Shown here piece after piece: positions 37,908 through 50,045 of a DNA stretch of 64,000 nt. Source of the stretch: Pseudisothecium myosuroides (lineage: Eukaryota; Streptophyta; Bryopsida; Hypnales; Lembophyllaceae); assembly GCA_951799445.1 (NCBI GenBank), contig OX637293.1, positions 13,144,001 to 13,208,000 of the forward strand, in the 5' to 3' direction. The number at the start of each line of letters is the position of its first letter. The first letter of the stretch is position 1. Below the pieces are notes generated by a model. It saw nothing but the letters and a program-made list of their open reading frames with translations. It searched no databases and was not told the DNA's origin. The position numbers and the translations under genes were made by a program.

Positions 37908-38297
37908 TCAAGAGCTGAAGCACTCTCCATCACCCTCGTACACAGTGGTGGTCGGAGGGGCCATTTTGGAGAGGCGAGTGACTTTGAAGTGGTCCTATCC
38001 GACAAGAGTGAAGCGCAAGCGCTCTCCCACGAGGATGAGATGTCTGTCGACGAAATTGCTGAAGCCAGCTCCAAAGGAAGTCTTCAGTTCGCCATGTTTA
38101 GACTTAGCATCCACGGCGACTGACCAAATCAAAACGCAGCCGTCGTATTGCATTCCGACTTCTTCGTTATTGAATTCATCAACGTACGCGTCAGAGAACC
38201 AGGAGGGGACTTTTTGAGAAACAAAAAAACGGAAATGAGTATGGGTGGAGGATCGTTTTGGAAATGCAGCTGCAGGAAATGTCAATGACATCGTCAA
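37908..38297 (-). pseudogene. B3-like DNA-binding domain fragment carried by the CACTA element
   Basis: The minus-strand frame is open from 38297 (a possible acceptor CCTGCAG lies near 38270) to a TAG at 37995-37997, then continues in frame to 37908. The part WSVAV...KTSFGAGFSNFV...HLILVGERLRFTLVG, followed after the stop by DHFKV, matches the pattern of the C-terminal half of plant B3 domains (W.V, GW..FV, L..GD.L.F.L.G, F.V). B3 proteins are plant transcription factors that bind DNA in the nucleus. The N-terminal part of the domain is not convincing. It may be a captured host gene fragment or an element-encoded DNA-binding protein. Confidence 0.4.
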
Positions 38298-39687
38298 TGG
38301 CAGCGGCTCTTGTGCCTTCTAAAAAGTAAGTGGGACTCTCTAGAAATTGTTGGTTATGTGCAGTGGACAGTGATTATAATGGCTCCGGCATTGACAAGAA
38401 GCAATTCATTCCTGAACAGTGAGGGACATTGAAAGATGTCTACCATTGCAGAGATGACGGAAAACATGTTCCCAATTACAGTCAACAGTTTCATATACTT
38501 CAGGTTCTAGAACTCAAGTTCATTGCATATTGACGGAGAAGATGTGTTGCAAGAAAATGACAGGATGAATAGGAAGAGAGCAGGAAGAGCAACGAACCAT
38601 GCGCTTCATCGTGGAGATCTTCATAGTTTTTTCAAAACTTTTTGCGGGTGGCTGACATTGCCCTCTTGCCGTAGCAGATTCACGATAAATTCTTTGAGAT
38701 GGCATTATGAACGTCTTTTTTTTGCTTGGAGACAATAATTCTGGAAATCGGGAATGCCAATTCCAGAGTGCGGAGATGCAGCAGGCAGGAAATGGCAAAA
38801 TTTGAGGATGATGAAGACAATGAAGTTGAGCAGAAGTGCAGTAACGTGTGAAGGGACTCAGCAGGGTAGGAGGAAGGTAATAATGTAGTTTAAGAGAGGA
38901 GATTTTGTAATATATTATGTGATTTATTTAATTATATGTAAATGGTGTCATGTCATTGAAGATTAATCGCTGAACATGTTATAAATGCATACGTATTTAT
39001 TAGGATTTACTTTCATTAATTCCGAGGATTTTGGAAGTGACAAGGGGACCACCCGAAATCTGCAATGTCAATTTCGCTTCAACGATAGAGTGAATCTCAA
39101 GTGATTTTAAGTAGATAACAAATTCACAAGTAACCGTTTCTACTTCAGTTGAAGGGAACCTGAAAACGCGGGAGGTCCCCAAAAATGTGTTTGTGTATGC
39201 ACTGGCACTGTCGTGGAAGGTCCTTCTCAATTTTCAGGGACAAAAAGTAAGTGAAGCTCTCTGAATGAATAGCAGGCGGTTATTATTCATGATGGGAGCT
39301 ACTTTATTTGATATTACCAATGCAGTGAACGACCGGAACTCTTAGAGGCACGCCCCATTGGGCTATGTGAATAGGAAAGTGCCTCAACAGTGATGCAATT
39401 GGTCAGAACAGAAGGAGTCTCTGACAAAGGTCTTGTCACTTCTGAGAAGTCAGAACAATATTAAATAATGCATTTTTAAAAACAGGTAAGTATGACAGTG
39501 ATTGTTTCGACAACCTGCACGTCAAATTTCAACCAGGCACCCATTCGACCGATTATGCAATAGTTCACATGTTTCTCGTGACCTGTCAGCAATGTGCACC
39601 TTAATGGACTCACTCACAATATGGAGGTCGACCTTCAGTCTTAGAAAACGTCATTTCAGGAAAGCCGTCCGCATGTTCCTTGTTCAA
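38298..39687. other. Right subterminal part of the CACTA element
   Basis: A motif AAAGTAAGTGRAGCTCTCTGAA recurs at about 37715, 38325 and 39247. An open minus frame at 39230-39000 (76 codons) is unrecognised. The last 300 bp before the terminal repeat show no gene. Confidence 0.4.
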
Positions 39688-39709
39688 ATACCCCACCTCT
39701 CTTGTAGTG
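39688..39709 (-). repeat. Right terminal inverted repeat of the CACTA element
   Basis: Ends CTCTTGTAGTG followed by the target duplication ATC, and pairs with 16235-16256. Confidence 0.85.
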
Positions 39710-39712
39710 ATC

Positions 39713-42035
39713 TATGTAATTTTGTTAGTAAAAACACAAAAAGACACCTTATAGCTTATATTTATAGTATTTAAATTCAAATTTAGTTTCATTGAATCAA
39801 AGTTATTGTATAATGGTCCACACGAGGATAATTATTTGATCATTTAGCCACCTTTATAAGGATGTTAAATATATCATTTATGATGTATGTAAGTTTAATG
39901 ATTCTTTGGCAAATAGATAACTAAGGTAAGTAAATCCAATTGCACCAACATGTTTGTTTATATCCTTGCCTAAAATTGAAATTTGTATTTTTGAAAACTT
40001 ATTGACTTTTGACTATTACATGCACTTATTTTGAGCACTTGAAAATTCACATTTTATTAAAACAATATCCAAAAAAATGCATGGTAAGAGAATTTGGACA
40101 CTTCATTGACTTTGAACAAAATTCCACAAAGATTTAGACAATTCAATAGTAGTAACCTTACTTAATCAAACAATTTTAGGCATACTAAGGTAGATGCACC
40201 CATAGTTGATCACGACCCATAGCCAACCTCTAAGGGGCAGTATTTCCAACCAAGGTTGAAAAGCATGGAATGTTTTTTTTCAAGGTTGGGACTAACGAGG
40301 TTATAACACATGTCCAAAGTAGTGAGGAAGAAAGTAGGAAATAGTGAATGGGAAAGCAATTTTTTAGATGATTGGAATTAGATGACTTTAGACATTGGCT
40401 ACTAGTCCGGACAACTTTTAGACTCCCAAAATTCATAGTAACTTCAATATTACAAATAAAACTACAAAAATTTGGGAATCTCCATGTTTCTTATCTTTTT
40501 ACATAGAAAAAATTTCTTGTGCCTTAAATTGCTCATTATTTGCTGCAAAATCCCTTAAGTGATTGGGTATGGGTACATTCACCTTAGTTATTTTACTTAC
40601 GATTGTCATCATATACATTCAAAATTCTCTAGGGATTGTACAATAAGGTAACTGTGCCTAATTATGACCTGATTCTAAAGTTGTCCCTTATAAATTCTTC
40701 AAAGTTTAGGGCCAATTTTGGGTACACCTACTTTTAGATGACAACAAAAGTAGCTAATTCAAATTTCAATTTCAAAAATATTTCAAAACCAAACATTTCT
40801 CCAATTTGACTATAAAAGTAAGGGTCACCAAAACAACAAGCCAAATAACAATACCTAATACATTCTCAAAAACTATCGCTTGTATCCTTCTTGTGCTCTT
40901 GTAACGACAACAACAATATTTGTAAAAAGACTAAAAATAAGTAGGCAAAATAGAAAGGGCTGAAACATGGCCAAAAGGATGAGTGATAAAGGATTCATTA
41001 CACCTACCAAGGAAACAAAAAAAAATGGGATTTTCATCTATCTTGTGTTGCCTTAGTTCAAACCACAAGCGGATGAAAGTTTTGTTTATTAAGAGGATGG
41101 AAATCATCTTGGAAGGCATCCATCATCTTGTTGTACAAAGAAAGATTAGAATTCATTATGCCTACCAAGATGATGGCCAACCCGGAGAATGCCATGTGAA
41201 GCTTTGGACGGATTTGATGGTTGGAGTGCATATTAATTATACCTTTCATTTAGTAACACCGTCTACTTTACAATTTTTAGAAAAATGAACATGAAAGTTT
41301 TTTTGGTTAAATTATATATATATATATATATATGCACATATAATGTTGAATGACAAAACTTCATTTCTTGGAAGGGCTAAAAAAGCCTAGATTTTGAAGT
41401 TTAGGGCACATTGAACTTGCAATTGGTGACGATATTCAATCTAAAATTTTGGGATTGAATGTACTTGAACAAGTTAAACAAAGGACCCTATGGTTGGATT
41501 TGTAAAAAAATAAATATTGATAAAAATATTGACCTTGCTTTGGAGACAAGTATTTTAAAGCAATTTTTAGGCCTCTAAATATAAAAGAATTTTAGGAGTT
41601 ATCCCAGGGAGATCACTCCTCGTAATTTAAAGTATACACTTGAGTTAAGAGGGTATTTGATGTGGGGCTATTTACCTCAATTATTGTATTTAAGATGACC
41701 GTATTTTTATATAAAAAGCTACAAGGGAAATATTTCAAGTACCCTATGTTTTTTATAAATTCATTCATGCAATTCACAAAGTGGGGCTATCTTGTATATA
41801 AAATTTAAGTGTCCAATTGACCAAATGATAGTTTTTAACCTCTAATGATCAATTGTCCATTGAATGAACAATTGAAAATTTGGGTAGGATTCTATGAAGT
41901 CAATTTTGGTTCAATGTTCACAAAATTCTAATACAAGGTGTGAACATGTATCCTTTTAGTAAGAACTAAAGGGATACATATACTTTTTTTTACTGAACAC
42001 ACAAATCAAAAGTTATATTGCCTTGAATTTTTTTG
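39713..42035. other. AT-rich DNA with a partial R2 repeat
   Basis: No gene was found. Positions 41345-41620 resemble 12430-12690 (repeat R2 tail: GGAAGGG, GACCTTGCTTTGGAGAC, TTTAAAGCAA). A TA dinucleotide run of about 25 bp lies at 41308-41334. Confidence 0.4.
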
Positions 42036-43330
42036 GCAGCTGTGAGCTCCCAATTTGTCACTTGGGACTCGTAGAATTATTTTTTTGGAAATTTGCAATT
42101 TAAAGTTGATAAAAGTATAGAAAAATCCATAAAAAGAATGTAGAACCGAAATAGGGTTGTGTCATACCCATTATAGTATTTGGTCTAGATTTGTGGTTTT
42201 TACTTAGAATCCCCCAAACCTTGCCTAAACATAGTATAGAAATAACGAAAAGGTTAGATTTGGGGGATTCAAGTCACACAGCCCCAAAAGGGCTAAATTC
42301 CACCATGAATGTGGCGATTCATGGCTAGGTCGGTCCGAGGGATCCACAGCGAGGCCACTAGGTCGGATCCTAGAGTTAGATTTAGAATTCCCCATTAGAT
42401 CGACGAATTCCCAAAATCCCGATTGTTAGCATGTAGGAGCCACTTACGCAAGACCGGGCCCGTGGAGGAATCTACAGCCCAAGGATGGTGTTCTAGGGTG
42501 AATCCCATGCCAGGAGTCCAACGGCGAAATCGGTTCGTCAAGATTCCTCCACCTGCAGAAGATTCCCGCACCATCGCTAATTCGAGGAGATGGCCAGTTT
42601 TAATCTCCATTGACCAATCGTGCCAAGTACAGAAACACACCCGCACGTCTTTCATGCGACTCCTTGAGAGGTCACGTGAAAAATCCCGGCATCTTCCGAC
42701 TTGCAGAAGAACCTTTTTCCGGGTGGTCAACCCTCCTAATCTCCAACGGGAATTTCATGGAAATTACCCAGGTTACAATAAAATCTCACTAAAAATTAGA
42801 CTAGCTTGTTTTTTGTTAATAATGCGCTCCGTGAAGTTTCACGACATTCCGATAGCGGCAAGTACCTGAACTGGCGGGATTCCTCGGGAATTAACCACGT
42901 GGCGGGGTCCCCGCCGCGTTGACCGGCATTCCGGGACCATACGATGGCGAAACGAAGTCAAGCAAAAGTCCTTCCCGACTCTCTTGCACCTACCGGAGAC
43001 CCTAGGCTATTCACATTTCTCAAAATAGGAGACCCCCAAGATCTAGGATTTTACCACGATTTGGTTTTTAAACTAAATTAGCCTACGATGGATTTTTGGC
43101 CCCGGTATGGGGGTAGGGCGACTTAAGACTAAACACTGCGATCTAGATCCAACGGCACAATCCGTTCGGCGATTGGAGCTAATCTCCAAAAGTTAGGATG
43201 TTGGTCCAGCATAGATGGTAGAAGTAGAAATTTAGGATGTAGGATGAAAATCTTTGAGGATGAGGATGAAAATCCCCGTTGATAAGGTTACCTTAGAGCT
43301 TTAGAGAGAGGGGTGAGCCCTTGGGAAACC

Positions 43331-43338
43331 TATATAAG
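43331..43338 (+). promoter_or_regulatory. TATA box of LTR-A2 (TATATAAG)
   Basis: Same sequence context as in LTR-A1 and LTR-A4, about 1.29 kb from the LTR start. Confidence 0.7.
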
Positions 43339-44288
43339 GGCCCCATTTCTCTCTCTAGAACACCCCCAATTCTTGTTTTGGGTTTGTGGGTCCAAGTTAT
43401 TTTGGATATTTTGGCGTTTGAAGCCAAAAACCTCTACGGTGTTTTCGGAGCACTTTTGGCTCCATTGTTGCTAAATTTCAAGCTTTGAAGGTCCTTGGGG
43501 GTCCTTCTACCTTGCTTTGTGTACTCTTTTGTGAAGTTTTTGGTACCTTGTTGTAAGTGGAGAGCCTCTCTCTCCCTCTTGTACGTGTTGTGATCTAACT
43601 TGTGAAGTTTAAGAGTCTTTTTTTGTATCTTGCACTAATCCTAAAGTCACCCCCCACCGTACCTTGGCCATGCCGCTTTGGGGGGCCTTTAGCGTGTGAG
43701 CTTTGTGTTGCCACGTGGTCTAACTTGTGCGTTTTTTTTCCTTTGTGTTTTTTCTTACACCCTCTTCTAACCTTCTCCTTGTTGAATGGACCCCCCTCCG
43801 GGACGGCAAAGCTTTGAACTCACGTGTGGTTTTTTTCTTTAAAAGTTTAGCCTTTCCCTCTTCTAAAGTCTCTCTCATTGTGTGGACCCCCCTCCGGGAC
43901 GGCGAAGCTTCGAACTAGTGACAAAGTAGAAGTCCTAAAGCGTATGTTAAAAGTGTAGACGGCGGAGCTTTGAACCCCCGGGGAATCTAGAAGTCCTAAA
44001 GTTGGTGTTAAAACCAATTTCACGGCGAAGCTTTGCACCTCCCCCGTGTTTAGATCCAAAGTCTAGTTTCCAAGACCTTTGTGGAAACCTCCAGAGTTTA
44101 GCTTCCAAGATATGTAGGTTCCTTTGCAATTAGTGAAGTTTAGTTGTTCCCCAAGTTTATCTAGTTAGTGGTATCTCAAAAATCTTAGTGGGTCTAGCAC
44201 CCCCCAAAGTTCTATTCCCCCCTAGGTTAGCAAGAATCTAGTCTTTTCAGCCTTAGCCCAAAAATCCAGTCATTTTAGCCTTAGTCAA

Positions 44289-47200
44289 TGTCGTACGCGC
44301 AATCTAGGCGTAAGTATCCTTAACACCAAAAAGATGATAAGATAACACAAAATATCGTCCTAAGAGATTCTAGTATGTTTCAGCAAGCTGAGGAGTATCC
44401 GGGTTGTAATCAAAACAACAAAATCCCAAGCAACACTTCTTTCTTTTCCTATTTCTGACACAATAGTCTTCCGGATCCCAATCCGGATCTATCCCTTTCC
44501 GGTTTTCGGTTTGATCCGGATTCTGGGTCTCACTTCTTAACTTCAACTGGTTTCTATTCTCCTGTTTTACCCTCAGGGTGTCCGCATTTGATCTTTAGTG
44601 GGGTAGGAATGCACCACTCATAGACATCTATTTCTCTGCACAAAACTTCACACAAAACAATCCTAACCAAGTTTTTATTGTAGAATAGAGAAAGTAATAA
44701 TCCTCACAATTCCCCGGGTAGCTTGCTCGGAAAACAGGTCACTCAGAATTGCATCCTTCCACTTCTACTACAACGACAAATCAAGGCATCCGGGACTGAA
44801 AGAGATTCGTGCATCTATCTACCAGACTGATCCTATGGTTGGCAGACCTTCCGGTGAGTGGGGATTTTCCACTGGCGGTCGCTTATCTCCGCTCGGAATC
44901 CTCCCTGGATTCTGGACTCGCATCCGCACCACTCCTTAGAACCGGATCACCGTTACGGCAATTTAAAGGTACCACGCGCAAGTCCTTACTCACAAGTCTA
45001 GTAAAGTTCCCTCACAAACTTACTCGCTCAAATCAGGTCCAACTAATTCTCAACCCGGATTCCCCCTCATCCGCCCTCTCTCAAACTTTCGACACTCATA
45101 AACGACTCAAGAAAACGCACACATAGCCAAAAATCCAAATGTCCACTTAGTGGCTCAGATTAGAGAAAAGAGAATATGAACATAAGCTAATGCACACAAA
45201 ATGGGCAAGGCTGGAATGAAAGGGCAACAAGCTTCCCTCCCCTTAAAAAGCCCAAACAAAAAGCCAAAAAAAGAACACCTGGAAATCCAGGTGACCAATC
45301 AGTAACCAACCGTAATATCCGGAAAGTTCAAAGTCAACTACTCCTAAGAATCCGGAACCGGGCCCCATGCACGGAAAATCCGCTCCAGATTAAAAATCCT
45401 AATACTGCAAACATACTAACTACTTTTTCCGCTTTGATTTCTTCGAGCTGCTACTCGGCCCTGCAGGTGGTTTCCTGCTCCCTTTCGGTGGAGTAGACTT
45501 CGTTGCAGCCCGGGTCGGAATCTTCCGCTGGATCGGCGGCGGGTCGTCATCCGAGGCCGTCTCATCCCCGGAAGTGAATTCCCCCTTCTCGGACTCCTGG
45601 ACCATCTCCACTCTGGCCTCTCTCTCTGGTGAATCGTCCAGCTGAATCGGTGTTGTATTCTTCTTGGGCAATGCCTTCTGCATATGAGTAAAGTCGACCG
45701 GATTGCCCCAAGCGGGGTTTGACAAGGCCCCCATCCGGTGGATTAAATCGCTCCGGACGGATGTTCCGGATGTCGGAACGATATTCCCTGCTACTATCGG
45801 AATCGACTGGATACTCCTCGTCTGGCCAAACTTAGTGGGCTTTGTCTGGATCCGTGTCTGACTTGGAGTAGGTCTTGGGGATGGCTATAGACTGATCCCT
45901 GGCCCCGGCTTCTGGGGCGTCTTCAACAAGTCGATGTTGGGCAGCTCCGGAAAGTGGGTGAAGTCCAAGGGCTTGTTTGGGTCGAGGTGCCCCAACAGTT
46001 GCGCCATCTCCTTCAAAATTCCTTCCATCCGGGCCTGGAAGTCCACCAAGATGGTTACCACCTTGGACCCGGATAAGTGGCCCGTGCCACTCAGCTGATT
46101 GCTGAAGAGTCGGGATTTGATCACAGCTTCCGAGGGCTGCTCCACCAACGCGGTCAAATTGTGGACGAGTTGGAGAGCTTCTGTCTCCTTCTGCCGTGCA
46201 ACTGCGGCATCCGTCTCCGCCCAGTTCACCCGACCTAACAGGTCATCCCTTTCCTTCTCCAAGCTCTTGATCCGCTCGTCCTTCTCACAAATCAGATCCG
46301 GGCTCGATAGTCGCCGGATCTCCTTTATAATATCTTCCGGCTCCACCTTCAGCTCCGCTGCAATCCCTAGGATCATATCTGACATGCCGAAATGCATGTG
46401 CTTGGCCTCCTCCATCCACTGTGTTCCGACGTCGAAGAAGTCCGATTGCATTTCCAATCCCGGGGGCTGACTCGACTCTCCTTTTTCCGGGGTCGACTGT
46501 TCCACCCTCGAGTTCGGATTGGTCGACTTCCTTCTCTTGTCCCGTTTGTCGACCAGGTCCTGCTGCTGCGGTTCTTCTTCCTTGTCGTCGTCTTCTTCTT
46601 CTTCCTCCTCCTCTCCCTCGATTGGAGTATCGGGTGGAATTTCGTGCGTGAGACCGTACTTCACTATTTCCAATCCGGTGTTGTAAATCACCACCTCTTC
46701 ACTAGTCAGCACCTCTTGATGGTGGTACAGGTGAAACAGATACGGACTGAGAAGACTCGGCTTCCCCTTCCCTACGTGCGACACCAGTTTCTTCACTATA
46801 CCGGCTAGGACTTTCCCCCAGTGGACTACCTTATCTTCTAAAGCCCCAAAGATAGTGTTGGCCACCGTAACCGTAACTCGGGTGGGCTTTTCCGGATACA
46901 TGATCGGAATCAAAAATTCCAACACCCGTTTCTGCCTAGCATCCTTACAGTCACTCACGGGGTATCCGTCCTTAGTGGTAACCGGATTACGGAACTTCCC
47001 AATCCCGTACTTCTCTACCCGAGAACCTAATCCGGACCCGTTCTTCTCGAACCCGTATACGTCAACCCATACATCCGCCGTCCATGCTCCGGGTTGGCCT
47101 CTCACAGTCAACTCAAACTGATTTGGGACCCCTGAGATCAGCTGCTCCAGCATCTCCGTGTCCTTAACATTCCACGGTCGGTGGATCAAACCTACGCACC

Positions 47201-47792
47201 CCATCCGGGTCAAATCTATTTCTAACTCCTTCTGGTACGTTGGGTCGGTGGGAATAGCTGGTCTAACTATCCGAGCTGTGACAGAAGGTCGTCGTGCTAC
47301 CGGGTTGCTGGACTCCGCCATAGTTCACCGACACCAACCACTAAATCCGGTGCAATCGGCACCGACCTCACCTTTCTCTCCCTGTCGCGATCTCTAACTC
47401 ACCACTCTTTCTCTCAGCTAAGTGCGCAAGACAGTCAGCAAAGTGAAGAATGAGGAAGATTAGGTCTGGCGACGGTTTAAGTACTAGTCGAGCTGCCGAC
47501 CGTTCCCCTTGGCGAATGGAAAGAGGTCCGTTCTCGTAACGGTTCCCTAGCGGCGTAGGTCGGATACCTATTCCGTAGCTCGTTCCGATCCGACCTAACT
47601 CGGATTTAAGATCCGCTTCTGCTCTCAAAAGAACCCGGTTTAAAGGATCTGGAATCTCGGATTCTAACTATCCGGAATTTATCCGTATCCGGATTTAATT
47701 TCTTACTTTTTACCAAAGTTTTGAAATTTTTGACTAACTCCTACCCTATTTCTAAGCTATATCTCTCCCTAATGAGTTTCTGTGCTCCCACA
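44289..47792 (-). mobile_element. LTR-B, 3504-bp element with TG...CA ends nested in LTR-A2
   Basis: On the minus strand it begins TGTGGGAGCACAG and ends GCGTACGACA. GTCAA flanks both sides (44284-44288 and 47793-47797). The site lies inside an array of CCAGTCTTTTTAGCCTTA units of LTR-A2. It has one long minus-strand ORF and no visible direct terminal repeats. It is either a very large ORF-carrying solo LTR or a retroelement derivative. A weak TATA-like TACTTAAA lies about 150 bp before the ORF. Confidence 0.85.
45420..47321 (-). pseudogene. LTR-B protein of unknown function, one in-frame TAG
   Basis: The frame runs from an ATG at 47321 to a stop at 45420, 634 codons with a single TAG at 45885-45887. 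In order: a ~230-residue N-terminal globular part (IHRPWNVKDTEML, ELTVRGQPGAWTADVW), an acidic run of E and D around residue 240-255, a linker, a coiled-coil stretch (IKSLEKERDDLLGRVNWAE), a proline-containing part around the TAG, and a basic C-terminus (KKSKRKK). The plan (globular, coiled coil, basic tail) would suit a nucleic-acid-binding gag-like or accessory protein of a plant retroelement, but there is no zinc knuckle, protease or polymerase. The N-terminal part looks like the poorly characterised mobile-element domains of plant transposon proteins; that is inference. The TAG makes this copy a likely pseudogene unless read through. Confidence 0.6.
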
Positions 47793-47897
47793 GTCAAGAA
47801 TCCAGTCTTTTTATTTAGCCTTAGCCCAAAAATCCAGTCTTTTTAGCTTAGTTAGAAATCTAGTCTTTTTAGCCTTAGTCAGAAATCGAGCTTTCCA

Positions 47898-47997
47898 GAA
47901 CCAGCATACGAACCAACCAACATCAGAACCAGCATACGAGCCAGCCAACCTCAGAACCAGTATAACGAGCCAGCCAACATCAGACCAGCATAACAGA
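47898..47997 (+). repeat. Copy-specific minisatellite of LTR-A2
   Basis: Three units of about 32 bp built on CAGAACCAGCATACGAGCCA. The unit differs from those in the other LTR-A copies. Confidence 0.8.
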
Positions 47998-48733
47998 AAA
48001 AAAAGAAATTAATTAAAATTTTTTAATTAATTGGCCAACCCCCCCAGCCAGCCAACCAACCGGGAAGGCCAGCAGGCTCTTGGTCCGGCAGGCTCTTGGT
48101 ACAGCAGGAGGGCTGGGGCCATTGGGCTCTTCCCCAAAATTTTGATTCTCTCTCTTTTTTTTTGATTTTTGGTTTTCCCAAACCAGAACACAAACAAAGA
48201 CAACCCAAACCAAAAGCATGTTGGACTAATTTTGTGCTAAGTGGGGTTGAAGTAGGATTAGGGCAAAAAATACAAAAGGGAGGAGGGAGAAATAGAGGTT
48301 GCCATTCCACGCGCCACCTGCACAAAAACATCTGATCCAACCTGCATCACCACTCACACCTACACACAATGGAAGGAAATTAGGGAGAAGGATGTGTTAT
48401 AGGAGTGGAAAGGAGAGAGACAATGAATAGTGCCTAGTTAGGAGATTAGGTAGGAAATCTAGAAGAACTCCTTGCAACCGTTGGGAGGAGGATTAGGATG
48501 ACACAAAGCAAGGTTGCGTAAGAGGGTAGGAAGAACATTTAAACCCTTCTCGTAGTTTGAAACCATAGTGTAAGACTCATAAAAGCTTAGGTGGAATAGT
48601 GCTAGTGTAGAAGAGAGGGGAAGAAAGAAAGAAAGGAGGAAGGGAAAGAGGGAGTTTAGATCATCAAAAATTGTAATATTTTCTCAATAAGCGGTGAGCT
48701 CGGAAAAAATTCAAAATAAAGTCAAAGACCACC

Positions 48734-48796
48734 ATGGAGCATGAGGATGTACACGCGGACGTGGACGAAGTTATTTCCGACACCAATAGTGAAGAG
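48734..48796 (+). CDS. Leader mini-exon of LTR-A2
   Basis: A 63-nt frame starts ACCATGGAG and ends GAAGAG directly before GTGAGT. Differences from the other copies are base substitutions only, some of them silent (GTT/GTC, GAG/GAA). Confidence 0.5.
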
Positions 48797-49089
48797 GTGA
48801 GTTTTTGATTTAATCTTTGATGGTTCTCCCTAATTAGCATTTATTTTCCTAATCAGCCCTTAGAGCGTGATTAGCACCCGAGATTAGTGCAAATTAAAAG
48901 TTTAGAGTCAAAAAGTTATAAATTAGGAATAGAGGTTTTCGAAAACATCTTATAATTAAGATTTGACCGTAAACTGACCGCGTTATGCTAAGTTAAGCGA
49001 TAGGGGGTAGGACGGAGGAATTTTGAATAAAATTTCATCCAAAAAGAACCATGGACGGAAATTAGGATTAAATTAGAAGGAGAATTTAG

Positions 49090-50045
49090 GATTAAAATTA
49101 GGGATTAATTAGCAGTTAGAATTAGAATCAATTTACACTTTTACTTTTTAAAGTTAAACTTCTAAGGTCAAAATCTAAAGTTAACTTTAGGGAGTCAAAA
49201 ATTAGAGTAGAAAGTAGAGGTCAACAGTAGAATTGAAAATCAACTTAGGAAGTAGGTTTTTGAGTTAGGAATAGAGTAAAAAATTAGAAGTCAAAACCCT
49301 AGAGTTAAAAGTTGGAATTAAATTTAGGAGGGTAACATTGAGAGTTAATCCAAGATTAAAACGATAGGATTAAATTTGGAAGTAGAAGTCAAAAGTCAAA
49401 AGTCAAAAGTTTAGATTAAATTTAAAGGTTAAATTTTAGAGTCAATTGGGGAGTAAAAGGTTAGAGTCAAAAGCTAAAAGTAGAAGTTAAAACTTAGAGG
49501 TAGAAGTTAAATTTTAGAGTTCGTTGGAAGTAGAAAAATCTAGAGTCAAAGTGAAAACGTAGAGTTAAACCTGGAGGTTTAGATTGGGAATTAATTTTAG
49601 AAGTAAAAATTTAGAGTTAAAAGTCAAAAACCTAGAGTTAAATTAGGAGTAAAAATCTACAGTAAAAAAGTGAAAAGTTAGAGTTAACTTTAGAGGGTAA
49701 ATCTTAGAGTAGTTTAGAAATGAGAATATAGAATTAAAAGTGAAACTTAGAATTACCCTAGAAGGTTAAAACTTGGAAGTTAGGAGTTGAAGTTGATTTA
49801 GAAGTAAAAACCTAGAGTTAAAAGTCAAAACCGTAGAGTTAAATTTAGAAGGGTAAATTTAGAATAGAATAGAAGAGTAAAAACTTAGAGTTAAAAGTTA
49901 AACCTAGAGTTAAATTCCGAGGATAAATTTCAGAGTTGAGTTAAGAGTAAAAATCTAGAGTTTCATTTAGAGGTCAAAAATTAGAGTAAGAGTTGAACTT
50001 TAGAATTAGTCTTTAGAAGTAGAACTTCTAGGTGGAGTCTTAATA
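49090..50045 (+). repeat. Low-complexity TTAGAGTTAAAAGT tract of LTR-A2
   Basis: Degenerate repeats of TAGAGTTAAAAGTCAAAAC-type words fill the space between the leader-exon donor and the LTR end. Confidence 0.75.

Larger units (their letters stand above)
16235..39709. mobile_element. CACTA (En/Spm) DNA transposon, 23.5 kb with two nested insertions
   Basis: The left end is CACTACAAGGGAATGCGGG; the right end on the other strand is CACTACAAGAGAGGTGGGG, and both then read TAT (17 of 22 terminal bases agree). A 3-bp duplication ATC flanks it (16232-16234 and 39710-39712). Inside are a tnp2-family transposase (+) and a Ptta/TNPA-like gene (-), the usual two-gene set of autonomous CACTA elements, arranged divergently. 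Without the two later insertions (19020-20933 and 30563-35576) and their target duplications the element is about 16.5 kb. The transposase has three premature stops, so this copy should be immobile by itself. Confidence 0.9.

Noticed and set aside
37753..38217. 154-codon plus-strand ORF opposite the B3-like frame
   Set aside because: It has no recognisable domain, and the minus-strand frame fits a known domain pattern better. The choice is still tentative.
39502..39774. 90-codon ORF at the right CACTA end
   Set aside because: It runs across the transposon border and its target duplication, so it cannot be an old gene.
46392..46808. Plus-strand ORFs opposite the LTR-B gene (also 46099-46470 and 46855-47121)
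   Set aside because: They are shadows of the long minus-strand frame, created by its acidic and leucine-rich codons.
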